A stretch of DNA of 5,584 nucleotides from Planctomycetota bacterium (GTDB lineage: Bacteria; Planctomycetota; Phycisphaerae; UBA1845): assembly GCA_022561415.1 (NCBI GenBank), contig JADFRH010000167.1, forward strand, positions 1-5,584, in the 5' to 3' direction. The position numbers and the translations under genes were made by a program. Below, in pieces: positions 1-5,584 of the stretch. A model generated the notes under the pieces. It was not told the origin of the DNA. It saw only the letters and a list, made by a program, of their open reading frames with translations, and made no database searches. Position 1 is the first letter of the stretch; each line of letters starts with the position of its first letter.

Positions 1-968
1 GCCTCGAGCTGGTCATACGCCGCCGGCATGCGCGTCTTGAATTCGGAAAGTTTCATGGGCGTCCGGACGCCGGCCACCACGTCCTCGCCCTGGGCGTTGA
101 TCAGGGCGTCGCCGTAGAAGACGGCCTCGCCGGTGCTGGGGTCGCGCGTGAAGCAGACGCCCGTGCCGCAGTCGTCGCCCATGTTTCCAAAGACCATCCG
201 GCAGATGTTGACGGCCGTGCCGTTTAGCCCGGTGATCTTCTCGAGGCGCCGGTAGGTGACGGCCTTGTCGGCCATCCAGCTATCGAAGACGGCGCTGATG
301 GCGCCCTTGAGCTGCTGGAACGGATCCTGCGGGAAATCCTCCCCGGCGTGTTGGCGGTAGATTCGTTTGAAGTCAGCGACCAGGTCCGCCAGTTCTTCGG
401 CGTTGACGTCGGTGTCCTGAACGCGCTGATCGGTATCGAATCCGAGACGCGACCGCGTGCGGGTTTCCTTGAGCTCGTGGAAAACATCTTCGAAGTGGTC
501 CTTATCAATGCCCTTGGCCGTCGCGCCGTACATCATGATGAAGCGGCGGTAGGAATCCAGCGCGAAAGCGCGATTCGACGAGACCTTGGCGAGCCCCTCG
601 ACCGACTTGTCGTTCAGGCCGAGGTTGAGAATCGTCTCCATCATGCCCGGCATCGACCTCGCGGCGCCGGAGCGCACGGACACGAGCAGCGGATCCTTCG
701 CTCCACCCAGCTTCTTTTTGCACGAACGCTCGAGCTTCGCCAACATCAGGCGTATCTGCTTTTCGAGCCCGGCGGGCCACTTGCCTTGGCGTTGGTTATA
801 AGCGCTGCAGGCCTCCGTGGTGATCGTGAAGCCGCCCGGAACGGGCAGCCCGATGCGCGTCATCTCTGCCAAGCCGGCGCCTTTGCCGCCGAGTAGTTCT
901 TTCTGATCCCCTCGCCCGTCCGCTTTTCCGTTACCGAAGTAGTAGGCCCAACGCTTGGATGTCGCCAT
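1..968 (-). CDS. ppdK: Pyruvate, phosphate dikinase, N-terminal 322 residues (runs off left edge)
   Basis: PPDK interconverts pyruvate, ATP and phosphate with phosphoenolpyruvate, AMP and pyrophosphate in the cytoplasm. The frame is open from an ATG at 968 to the window edge, giving 322 codons; family members are usually about 870-900 residues, so only the N-terminal nucleotide-binding part is here. Visible motifs are the glycine-rich GGKGAGLAEM (residues 27-36), SVRSGAARSMPGMMETILN (97-115, with the conserved ATP-site Arg at 99), MVFGNMGDDCGTGVCFTRDP (258-277) and NAQGEDVVAGVRTP (291-304). All are close to family consensus. The central phosphohistidine domain and the C-terminal PEP-binding barrel lie outside the window. 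The start is fixed by a good ribosome binding site and by the family-typical opening WAYYFGNGKADG. A sigma70-like promoter about 50 bp upstream suggests its own transcription unit. The motif spacing rules out PEP synthase or enzyme I. Confidence 0.96.
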   Translation of the reverse strand, partial: MATSKRWAYYFGNGKADGRGDQKELLGGKGAGLAEMTRIGLPVPGGFTITTEACSAYNQRQGKWPAGLEKQIRLMLAKLERSCKKKLGGAKDPLLVSVRSGAARSMPGMMETILNLGLNDKSVEGLAKVSSNRAFALDSYRRFIMMYGATAKGIDKDHFEDVFHELKETRTRSRLGFDTDQRVQDTDVNAEELADLVADFKRIYRQHAGEDFPQDPFQQLKGAISAVFDSWMADKAVTYRRLEKITGLNGTAVNICRMVFGNMGDDCGTGVCFTRDPSTGEAVFYGDALINAQGEDVVAGVRTPMKLSEFKTRMPAAYDQLE

Positions 969-975
969 CGAGAAA

Positions 976-981
976 CCCCTT
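976..981 (-). promoter_or_regulatory. Ribosome binding site of ppdK
   Basis: AAGGGG on the minus strand lies 7 nt before the ppdK ATG. This is a near-ideal Shine-Dalgarno match and spacing, and it supports the start at 968. Confidence 0.75.
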
Positions 982-1015
982 GTCAGTGAAGATTGAACCA
1001 CCGGCCAGTGGATCG

Positions 1016-1043
1016 ATTCTATTGAGCGCGTGGTTGACGTCAA
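1016..1043 (-). promoter_or_regulatory. Probable sigma70-type promoter of ppdK, with a palindrome over the -35
   Basis: On the minus strand TTGACG (1038-1043, 5 of 6 matches to the -35 consensus) is followed after 16 bp by TAGAAT (1016-1021, 5 of 6 matches to the -10 consensus). A transcript would start near 1008-1010 and leave a leader of about 40 nt before the ppdK ATG. The -35 hexamer sits within the perfect 10-bp palindrome TTGACGTCAA (1034-1043), a possible operator for a dimeric regulator, though that is inference. It is the best promoter-like match I saw in the window. Confidence 0.5.
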
Positions 1044-1168
1044 TCGCTTACCGAGAATGATCCGCCGTTACTGCGCAGCGCCCACTCAAACGAGACGCGC
1101 AGAAAACATTCCAACGTTGTATCGGGACTGCCGTTGTAGACCTTGACTTCCGTTCCGGCGCAGACGAG
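1040..1168 (-). pseudogene. Possible 42-codon remnant of a protein-coding gene
   Basis: The minus-strand frame ending at the TGA at 1040-1042 reads from 1168 as LVCAGTEVKVYNGSPD and, nearer the end, CFLRVSFEWALRS. It looks more protein-like than the Arg/Ser-rich readings of the other frames. No start codon or ribosome binding site is evident. Upstream the frame runs into the palindromic repeat block, where it reads NEVGHLSRLRGHG, which is repeat-derived. It could be the 3' end of a gene interrupted by repeat insertion, or simply chance. I do not recognise a family. The TGA overlaps the -35 element of the ppdK promoter. Confidence 0.2.
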
Positions 1169-1196
1169 ACCGTGGCCACGCAAGCGTGAGAGGTGG

Positions 1197-1217
1197 CCCA
1201 CCTCGTTTCGAGGTGGG
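1197..1217. repeat. Perfect 9-bp hairpin with TTT loop
   Basis: CCCACCTCG (1197-1205) and CGAGGTGGG (1209-1217) are exact inverse complements separated by TTT. The stem is stable, but no T-run follows on either strand, so it is not a classical intrinsic terminator. Confidence 0.8.
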
Positions 1218-1243
1218 GGACACGATGATACACAGAGTGTGGC

Positions 1244-1260
1244 ACGGGCTTCCAGCCCGT
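1244..1260. repeat. Perfect 7-bp hairpin with TCC loop (GGGCTTCCAGCCC type)
   Basis: ACGGGCT (1244-1250) and AGCCCGT (1254-1260) pair exactly around TCC. The core GGGCTTCCAGCCC is the unit that reads GWKPV in translation. Pairing stops at 1243/1261, so the second arm may be the diverged edge of a longer unit. Confidence 0.75.
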
Positions 1261-1267
1261 CGAAACG

Positions 1268-1291
1268 CCGGTCCCGGCGCGCCGGGACCGG
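1268..1291. repeat. Perfect 24-bp GC-rich palindrome
   Basis: CCGGTCCCGGC (1268-1278) and GCCGGGACCGG (1281-1291) are exact inverse complements around a central GC, so all 24 bases form an unbroken palindrome centred on GGCGCGCC. No T-tract is adjacent. It may be a folding element in recO read-through RNA, a cruciform, or part of a repeat unit. Confidence 0.8.
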
Positions 1292-1382
1292 TGCGACGCA
1301 GGGAACCTTGTCGTATCATCCGGCCCGCACCTACAGAGTAGGGGGGGCACCCACCACCTACCACGGCTGAAGCTCTTTGTCG

Positions 1383-2114
1383 TTAGGTACTTCGGCGTTT
1401 CGCCGGCGGCACGAGTTTCGGAGCCAGGCGCGACTCGCGGCCCATCAGGTGCGAGATGTGGTAATTCATCAGGGAGAAGGCGCCGGCAAACGGCGGTTCG
1501 ATTGTTTTTTCCTGCACGCGGCGGAGGGTTTCGGCGGTGACGCCGTGCTTCTCGATCTGCGAGGCCTCGCAGTCGCGGCAGATCATGCCGCCTTCCCGCG
1601 ACGAGAAGTGAGTGAGATTCTCCCCCCGGCCGCAGGCGACGCACGCCTCGAAGCGCGGCAGCGAGCCGATCTCGGTCAACAATCCCCGTTGATACCGAAC
1701 GAGGGTCGCCAGCGGCTCGTCGGCGCCTGCCAGCTCGGTCAGCGCGGCCACGAGATGATCGAAGAGCGCCGGGTGCGGATCCCAGTCCTCGGTTAGATGG
1801 CTGGTGATCTCGGCCGCGTATTGCGCGGCGTGAATCCGAAAGAGCTTGTCGCGGAGGCCGTTGAGGCTCTGCGTCTGCTTCCACTCGGTGACGGTGGCGA
1901 GCTTGTCCCGTTTCTCCCGACGACTGCTGAGAACAACGCGCCCGACGTCGAGCAGGTCGATGCCGGTCGCGAAGCGCGTCTTGGTGCCGCGTTTGATTCC
2001 CTTGGCGATCGCGCGGACGACGCCGTGGTCGCGCGTCATCAGGGCGACGATCTGCGACGTTTCCGAGTAGTCGTATCGCAGCAACACGACGGCCTGATCG
2101 GCAAAGACGGACAT
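1383..2114 (-). CDS. recO: DNA repair protein RecO
   Basis: RecO is the cytoplasmic mediator that, with RecR and RecF, loads RecA onto SSB-coated single-stranded DNA during gap repair; it also anneals complementary strands. The 243-residue length is normal for the family. The N-terminal OB-fold opens with DQAVVLLRYDYSETSQIVAL (6-25), followed by TRDHGVVRAIAKG (27-39), the typical RecO start. The middle helical region includes residues 86-155. A zinc-finger pair CVAC (158-161) and CRDC (179-182) is followed by the C-terminal helices. The start is chosen from the family N-terminus. No clear Shine-Dalgarno precedes it (GGTCC only), so initiation may be weak or SD-independent. It is divergent from lpxD, and downstream lies the palindrome cluster. 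No frameshift is seen. Confidence 0.93.
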   Translation of the reverse strand: MSVFADQAVVLLRYDYSETSQIVALMTRDHGVVRAIAKGIKRGTKTRFATGIDLLDVGRVVLSSRREKRDKLATVTEWKQTQSLNGLRDKLFRIHAAQYAAEITSHLTEDWDPHPALFDHLVAALTELAGADEPLATLVRYQRGLLTEIGSLPRFEACVACGRGENLTHFSSREGGMICRDCEASQIEKHGVTAETLRRVQEKTIEPPFAGAFSLMNYHISHLMGRESRLAPKLVPPAKRRST

Positions 2115-2270
2115 GGACCAATCGTATGCGAATCCGCCGGTGGGCGGTACGGTTCCCTGGGACGCATATCGAGCGTTGTATCAGCGATTGAAATCCTCCA
2201 ACTTGCTTGTTCCGGCGGGCTGTCGTAAGTACGAGTGTTGTTGCGCCGGTCCGGTCGGTGCCCGGCGAAT

Positions 2271-2275
2271 GAGGG
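2271..2275 (+). promoter_or_regulatory. Ribosome binding site that sets the lpxD start
   Basis: GAGGG ends 8 nt before the ATG at 2284. The frame is open further upstream, with ATGs at 2113 and 2269, but neither has a comparable site. The residues before 2284 are Cys/Arg-rich and do not resemble LpxD. Confidence 0.65.
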
Positions 2276-2283
2276 AAACAGGT

Positions 2284-3414
2284 ATGCCGCGTGAGAAAGC
2301 TATCACCGTACGCGAGCTTTCCGAGAGGCTCGCTGCGCCGTTCGAGGGGGACGGAGACACCCCAATCCGCACGGTGGCGACGCTGGAAGCGGCCGGCGCC
2401 GATGCGCTCTCCTGGGTCGGCGACGAGGAACTTCTGCCGCGCGCGGCCAAGTCCAAGGCCGGCGTCATACTCATTCCCGAGCCGTGCAGACTGCCGGAGC
2501 GAACCGTCATTCGTGTTCGCGATCCGGACGATGCTATCTGTTCGGTGCTCGAATGGCTCGCCCCACCGCTGATTGTTGTCGAGCCGGGCGTACACGCGAC
2601 GGCCGTCGTTAGCGATGACGCCTCGGTCGACGGAGCGGCCATCGGAGCCAACGTGTTCGTCGGGGCGGGTGCGGTGGTGGGCAACGGATCGCAGCTACAC
2701 CCCGGCGTGTACGTCGGTGCGAACACGAAGATCGGCAGCGACTGCGTGCTGTGGCCGGGCGTCGTGGTGCGCGAGCGCATCGAGATCGGCGACCGGGTCA
2801 TCATTCATCCGGGCGCGATCATCGGCGCGGACGGATTCGGCTATCTTCAGCGCGACGGACGGCACAAAAAGATTCCGCAGATCGGTACGGTGAGCATCGA
2901 GGATGACGTCGAGGTCGGCGCGCTGACCTCGATCGATCGCGCCCGCAGCGGTGTCACCCGCATCGGACGCGGCACGAAGATCGATAACGCGTGCCAGATC
3001 GCTCACAACTGCGACATCGGCGAGCACTGCATGATCGTCGCGCACTGTGCGTTCGGTGGATCGGTGACCTTGGGAGACCATTGCGTTTTCGGCGGCAAGT
3101 CCGGGGTCAGCGATCACATGACCATCGGGCGGGCAGCGCAGGTGGCGGCCCTGTCGGTCGTGTTCGGCGATCTTCCCGAAGGTGCGATCGTTCGGGGCAC
3201 TCCGGCCATCGACATACGACGGTATCGCCGCGCGCACGCCGCATACCACAAGCTGCCCGAGTTGGTTCAGAAGATTCGCGAGATGGCCAAGCGCATCGAA
3301 GCGCTGGAGCAGAAGGAAACGTCGAAACGTCAAAACGTCGAAACGTCGAAACGTCAAAACGTCGAAACGTCGAAACGTCAAAACGTCGAAACGTCAAAAC
3401 GTCAAGACGGCTGA
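2284..3414 (+). CDS. lpxD: UDP-3-O-acylglucosamine N-acyltransferase LpxD with a repeat-encoded C-terminal tail
   Basis: LpxD transfers a 3-hydroxyacyl chain from acyl carrier protein to the 2-amino group of UDP-3-O-acyl-glucosamine, the third step of lipid A synthesis; it is a cytoplasmic homotrimer. The 376-residue product has the N-terminal uridine-binding domain (about 5-100, ITVRELSERL onward) and a left-handed beta helix of hexapeptide repeats (about 103-300). It carries HPGAIIGADGFGY (175-187), KIPQIG (196-201), and TKIDNACQIAHNCDIG (231-246) with the catalytic His at 241. The DRARSG form (218-223) replaces the DRGAL of E. coli and resembles the variant I associate with non-proteobacterial LpxD. 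The C-terminal helix (about 320-343) is followed by a 33-residue tail of ETSKRQNV repeats, extending the usual length of about 340. The tail is encoded by a DNA tandem array. The usual lpxA, fabZ and lpxB partners are not in the window. Confidence 0.95.
   Translation: MPREKAITVRELSERLAAPFEGDGDTPIRTVATLEAAGADALSWVGDEELLPRAAKSKAGVILIPEPCRLPERTVIRVRDPDDAICSVLEWLAPPLIVVEPGVHATAVVSDDASVDGAAIGANVFVGAGAVVGNGSQLHPGVYVGANTKIGSDCVLWPGVVVRERIEIGDRVIIHPGAIIGADGFGYLQRDGRHKKIPQIGTVSIEDDVEVGALTSIDRARSGVTRIGRGTKIDNACQIAHNCDIGEHCMIVAHCAFGGSVTLGDHCVFGGKSGVSDHMTIGRAAQVAALSVVFGDLPEGAIVRGTPAIDIRRYRRAHAAYHKLPELVQKIREMAKRIEALEQKETSKRQNVETSKRQNVETSKRQNVETSKRQDG
3316..3403 (+). repeat. Octanucleotide tandem array (11 units) inside the lpxD 3' end
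   Basis: Eleven uninterrupted 8-bp units of RAAACGTC span this stretch. Writing G for GAAACGTC and A for AAAACGTC, the order is GGA GGA GGA GA, so a 24-bp higher-order period appears three times. A decayed copy AAGACGGC (3404-3411) follows. In the lpxD frame 24 bp encodes ETSKRQNV. Five of the six frames are open through the 24-bp unit; one minus-strand frame meets TGA. The absence of spacers excludes CRISPR. The array resembles a slippage-prone microsatellite or minisatellite rather than a conserved protein domain. Confidence 0.95.
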
Positions 3415-3428
3415 CACTTCACTCTTCA

Positions 3429-4922
3429 CTAGGCACTCTTCGCCTCTTCTTTCCGCCGTGCGCGCCGGGCAACCAACACCATACTCGCCAGCACGACAAG
3501 CTGGGCGACCAACCCGGGCCAGAGCCGGATGTCGAGCGGACCCCAGATCGCCCCCAGCATGCCCGGCGGGGAAGCTGCGGTGAGCCAGGAGTATTCGGCG
3601 CCTCCCCGAAATTCGCGCATATATTCCATGTACGCTGCGTCGATCGCGGGTGGCGCCGCCCACGCGACGGCCAGAAACACGAACACCAAGATTTTGGGCG
3701 AGGACAACAGGCGGTACCCGATCTCCAACACACTTCGAAACGTAAGGGTCGCCAGGAGGCATGCCCCTAACGTCCATCCCCAAACCGGTGCATACGTCAC
3801 CAAGTTTTCCAGCAGCACATCGCTGCGCTCTGTGGAGAGAAGCCGCGTCCAGATCGGGGTACTTGCGCCGGCCATGATTGCGCAGATCAGTGCGGCGGTC
3901 AGAATCGCGATCGTCAGGGGCGACATGCGGTCCGATCGCCCGCGAAGCGCGGTCCCGCGGCTATCGAGAACGCGGCATCGGACGGAACCTCCGGTGACGA
4001 CGGCCGCGAGTAGCAACGCGCAGTTCAGCGTGACGAGCCATTGAGTTCGAACCAGGCTGGGTTTGTAGAACTCTGACAGGCCCGCCGTGTTTGTTGCAAT
4101 CTGCTTGAACGCCACGATTCCGACCGCTCCGATCAACAAACTCATGCCCAATAAAAACAGGCCGCGAGCGCCGGTGAGTGCGGGCAGATCGGGGCGGCGG
4201 TACTTGACGGCGGCAGTAGAAACCCAAAAACACGTGTAGGCTAGATTTACCACGACGATGACAATCGCCGCTCTCGGCGGGACCGGCAGCGTCCCGATCA
4301 TCATCCACACACTAAGGTGGCCCGCGTAAACTCCGGTGAGCAAGCCCAGGGCGGGCACCATGGCGAGTGGAAATGACAACGCGGCAAACCCGACGACGAT
4401 CGGCGCGGGACTGACCGGCTTATCCTGCCGCATTCCAACAAACACGGCGCCGGACCAAACCATGATTGCCCCGCTGAGCAGAAGGAGATTGCCGAATATC
4501 CACATACCGACCGGCCGGCCGCCGAAGTGACTGACCAGGACTCCGGTCGCCATGAACACGCAAAACAGTACGAGCGTTTGTAGCGCCGGGCCAAAGAGAT
4601 ATCCCACAACGATTGCCAGGTTAGACATCGGAGTCAGCCGGTGTGATTCCATCATTTTGCTCTGGTAATCACGCAGCATCGCTCTGTAAACCGCGTTGCA
4701 CCCGGCCAAAACGGTCACAAACACCTGAATGCCCGTCAGGAACATCAACACCGGTCGAGATATGCGTATAAACGGCAACTGCGAGAGTCGATGGGTTGCG
4801 AGGATCGCGACGGTCAGGATTGAAACCGCAGCCACGAATACGATAATCATTCGCCGATGACCGCCGAGCAACTGGTATTGCAGTTGCCAGACCGGAAGCG
4901 GTAGTCGTAGTCGATTACTCAT
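3429..4922 (-). CDS. Polytopic membrane protein, probable ABC-2-type exporter permease
   Basis: The 497-residue product is very hydrophobic, with roughly twelve candidate membrane segments near residues 26-42, 57-74, 101-130, 139-163, 174-200, 217-237, 253-272, 295-312, 334-351, 378-394, 410-426 and 466-485. It ends in a basic RRARRKEEAKSA tail, and no signal peptide is evident. Between the second and third segments, YQSKMMESHRLTPMSNLAIV (86-105) resembles the cytoplasmic coupling region of ABC-2 permeases, which often reads like E..R....TPLS. Its start overlaps the stop of an ABC ATPase gene, which makes a permease role the best reading. The substrate is unknown. At about 500 residues and 12 segments it is longer than a simple six-helix ABC-2 permease, so it might work as a fused or duplicated unit. 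It ends 14 bp from the convergent lpxD stop, with no clear terminator between them. I do not recognise a named family. Confidence 0.75.
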   Translation of the reverse strand: MSNRLRLPLPVWQLQYQLLGGHRRMIIVFVAAVSILTVAILATHRLSQLPFIRISRPVLMFLTGIQVFVTVLAGCNAVYRAMLRDYQSKMMESHRLTPMSNLAIVVGYLFGPALQTLVLFCVFMATGVLVSHFGGRPVGMWIFGNLLLLSGAIMVWSGAVFVGMRQDKPVSPAPIVVGFAALSFPLAMVPALGLLTGVYAGHLSVWMMIGTLPVPPRAAIVIVVVNLAYTCFWVSTAAVKYRRPDLPALTGARGLFLLGMSLLIGAVGIVAFKQIATNTAGLSEFYKPSLVRTQWLVTLNCALLLAAVVTGGSVRCRVLDSRGTALRGRSDRMSPLTIAILTAALICAIMAGASTPIWTRLLSTERSDVLLENLVTYAPVWGWTLGACLLATLTFRSVLEIGYRLLSSPKILVFVFLAVAWAAPPAIDAAYMEYMREFRGGAEYSWLTAASPPGMLGAIWGPLDIRLWPGLVAQLVVLASMVLVARRARRKEEAKSA

Positions 4923-5584
4923 CAGTCCACCTGCTTCACGCCGGCGCGTAGGTACGCCTCTTCGAGGCTCGTCTTGACGACCTCGAACGATAGGACTCGA
5001 ACGTTTTCTTCGATGAGTCGCCGCAGAAGCGCTGCCGCCTTTCGTTCGTCAGCGCTGTACGTGAACTCATACTGCCGGCCCGAGCGTTGCACATCCTGCA
5101 CATCGTCGAACCCGACAAACGGATCGCTATCGGGTGGCCAGCCGTCCAAGGTTATCAGGCGATAGGTCCGGCGCTCGCGATGTTCGTGCTGTATTTCCTC
5201 CGTCGTACACCACCGGAGCACACTGCCCTGAGCGATGATGGCGATGTGCGTCGCGACCTCTTCCAGGTCCGCCAGGATGTGCGAAGAGACGATCATCGCG
5301 CACTGTTGGTCGCGCAACCTGCCGAGGATGCGGCGCAGTTCGATCCGCCCGGCCGGGTCGAGGCCCGAAAGCGGTTCGTCCAACAGAATCACATGCGGCT
5401 GTGGCAGAAACGTTCGCGCGAGCGAGACCCGCTGGCGCATGCCGCGCGATAGATGCTTGACCAGAACGTGCCGCTTCTCGACCAGCCAGAGCTGTTCGAG
5501 CCAGAAATCGATCCGCTCGTCAGAGAGGTCGGTCGTCAGTCCGTAGGCGTGGGCGATGAAGCGAAGGAACTGCTCGACCGTTAA
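4922..5584 (-). CDS. ABC transporter ATP-binding protein, C-terminal 220 residues (runs off right edge)
   Basis: This is the cytoplasmic ATPase that powers the adjacent permease. The frame is open from the window edge ([16 protein letters not shown]) to the TGA at 4922-4924. Counting from the edge, it shows the ABC signature LSRGMRQR (45-52), Walker B VILLDEP (65-71), D-loop SGLD (73-76) and H-loop His at 102 within IVSSHIL. The Walker A and Q-loop must lie upstream, outside the window. After the core comes a C-terminal domain of about 90 residues ending [12 protein letters not shown]; the [16 protein letters not shown] stretch is typical of CcmA/NatA-like ABC-2 exporters. The internal ATG at 5440 is not the start, because the signature sequence begins just before it. 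The stop and the permease start share one base (TGATG), implying co-transcription and translational coupling. Confidence 0.93.
   Translation of the reverse strand, partial: LTVEQFLRFIAHAYGLTTDLSDERIDFWLEQLWLVEKRHVLVKHLSRGMRQRVSLARTFLPQPHVILLDEPLSGLDPAGRIELRRILGRLRDQQCAMIVSSHILADLEEVATHIAIIAQGSVLRWCTTEEIQHEHRERRTYRLITLDGWPPDSDPFVGFDDVQDVQRSGRQYEFTYSADERKAAALLRRLIEENVRVLSFEVVKTSLEEAYLRAGVKQVD
4927..4932 (-). promoter_or_regulatory. Ribosome binding site of the permease gene, inside the ATPase gene
   Basis: AGGTGG lies 4 nt before the permease ATG, within the last codons of the ATPase gene. Its short spacing, together with the TGATG overlap, fits re-initiation by ribosomes finishing the ATPase. 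Confidence 0.5.

Larger units (their letters stand above)
1171..1366. repeat. Intergenic mosaic of short palindromic repeat units
   Basis: This stretch between ppdK and recO strings together several self-complementary units: CGTGGCCACG (1171-1180), then a 5-bp stem with an AA loop (1177-1188), and hairpins at 1197-1217, 1244-1260 and 1268-1291. It ends in a G7 run (1341-1347) followed by CACCCACCACC. Conceptual translations give GWKPVP, NEVGHLSRLRGHG and GGGCPPY. I recall such strings from spurious small proteins annotated in planctomycete genomes, but this is memory and not a search. No intact gene is convincing here. The block lies downstream of recO and upstream of the ppdK promoter, so it could shape recO mRNA 3' ends, although no T-tract follows the hairpins. 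Confidence 0.6.

Noticed and set aside
348..896. 182-codon plus-strand ORF
   Set aside because: It is antisense to ppdK, whose motifs are unambiguous on the minus strand.
1086..1364. 92-codon minus-strand ORF starting MVGGGCPPYSVGAG
   Set aside because: It is almost entirely translation of the intergenic repeat mosaic. Similar strings are, to my memory, spurious annotations. No ribosome binding site was seen.
2203..2231. TTGCTT-17-TAAGTA as an lpxD promoter
   Set aside because: The -10 matches consensus at only two positions, too weak to claim. No convincing promoter was seen in the recO-lpxD gap.
2113..2283. 57-residue N-terminal extension of LpxD from the ATG at 2113
   Set aside because: The extension is unlike LpxD and Cys/Arg-rich. 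The ATG at 2284 has a GAGGG site and gives the normal family N-terminus.
1048..2595. 515-codon minus-strand open frame across recO and the lpxD 5' end
   Set aside because: It overlaps recO on the same strand in another frame and lpxD antisense. Its composition is Arg/Ser/Ala-rich with no recognisable motif, a typical high-GC shadow. Its C-terminal part is translated palindromic repeat.
3316..3411. CRISPR-like appearance of a regular repeat
   Set aside because: Units are 8 bp and contiguous, with no spacers, and no cas genes are present.
3415..3430. Two tandem CTTCACT heptamers between the lpxD and permease stops
   Set aside because: Only two copies (3417-3430), partly inside the permease stop codon. 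There is no dyad symmetry, so it is not a terminator. It may be a minor simple repeat.
5452..5475. LSRGM instead of LSGGQ in the ABC signature as a defect
   Set aside because: LSRGM(K/R)QR is a common functional variant among ABC-2 exporter ATPases. Walker B, D-loop and H-loop are intact.
5440..5584. Start of the ABC ATPase at the ATG at 5440
   Set aside because: The same frame continues to the window edge with family-typical [16 protein letters not shown], and the ABC signature begins upstream of that Met.

Overview
This high-GC window encodes housekeeping and envelope functions of a Gram-negative-type bacterium. LpxD implies a lipid A-bearing outer membrane. The non-coding stretch between ppdK and recO carries short palindromic units that I recognise, from memory only, as typical of intergenic regions in Planctomycetota genomes; their translations include GWKPVP and NEVGHLSRLRGHG. 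I therefore favour a planctomycete-like origin at moderate confidence.

Layout: bases 1-968 (minus) hold the N-terminal 322 residues of pyruvate, phosphate dikinase, which runs off the left edge. Its ribosome binding site and a good sigma70-type promoter lie just upstream. Bases 969-1382 have no convincing intact gene. They contain the ppdK leader and promoter, a possible 42-codon coding remnant, and a cluster of perfect palindromes. Bases 1383-2114 (minus) are recO. A 169-bp divergent gap follows, then lpxD at 2284-3414 (plus), whose 3' end is an 11-unit octanucleotide tandem array translated as an 8-residue repeat. After only 14 bp come two convergent minus-strand genes: a 497-residue polytopic membrane protein (3429-4922) and, upstream of it, an ABC ATPase (4922-5584, running off the right edge). 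The ATPase stop and the permease start overlap as TGATG, so the two are very probably one operon encoding an ABC-2-like exporter.

The genes do not form one pathway. PPDK is central carbon metabolism, RecO is recombinational repair, LpxD is lipid A synthesis, and the ABC pair is transport of unknown substrate. The most notable features are the repeat array inside the lpxD coding end, where unit gain or loss would alter the protein's C-terminus, and the mosaic of palindromes between ppdK and recO. I did not find a convincing new multi-gene system.
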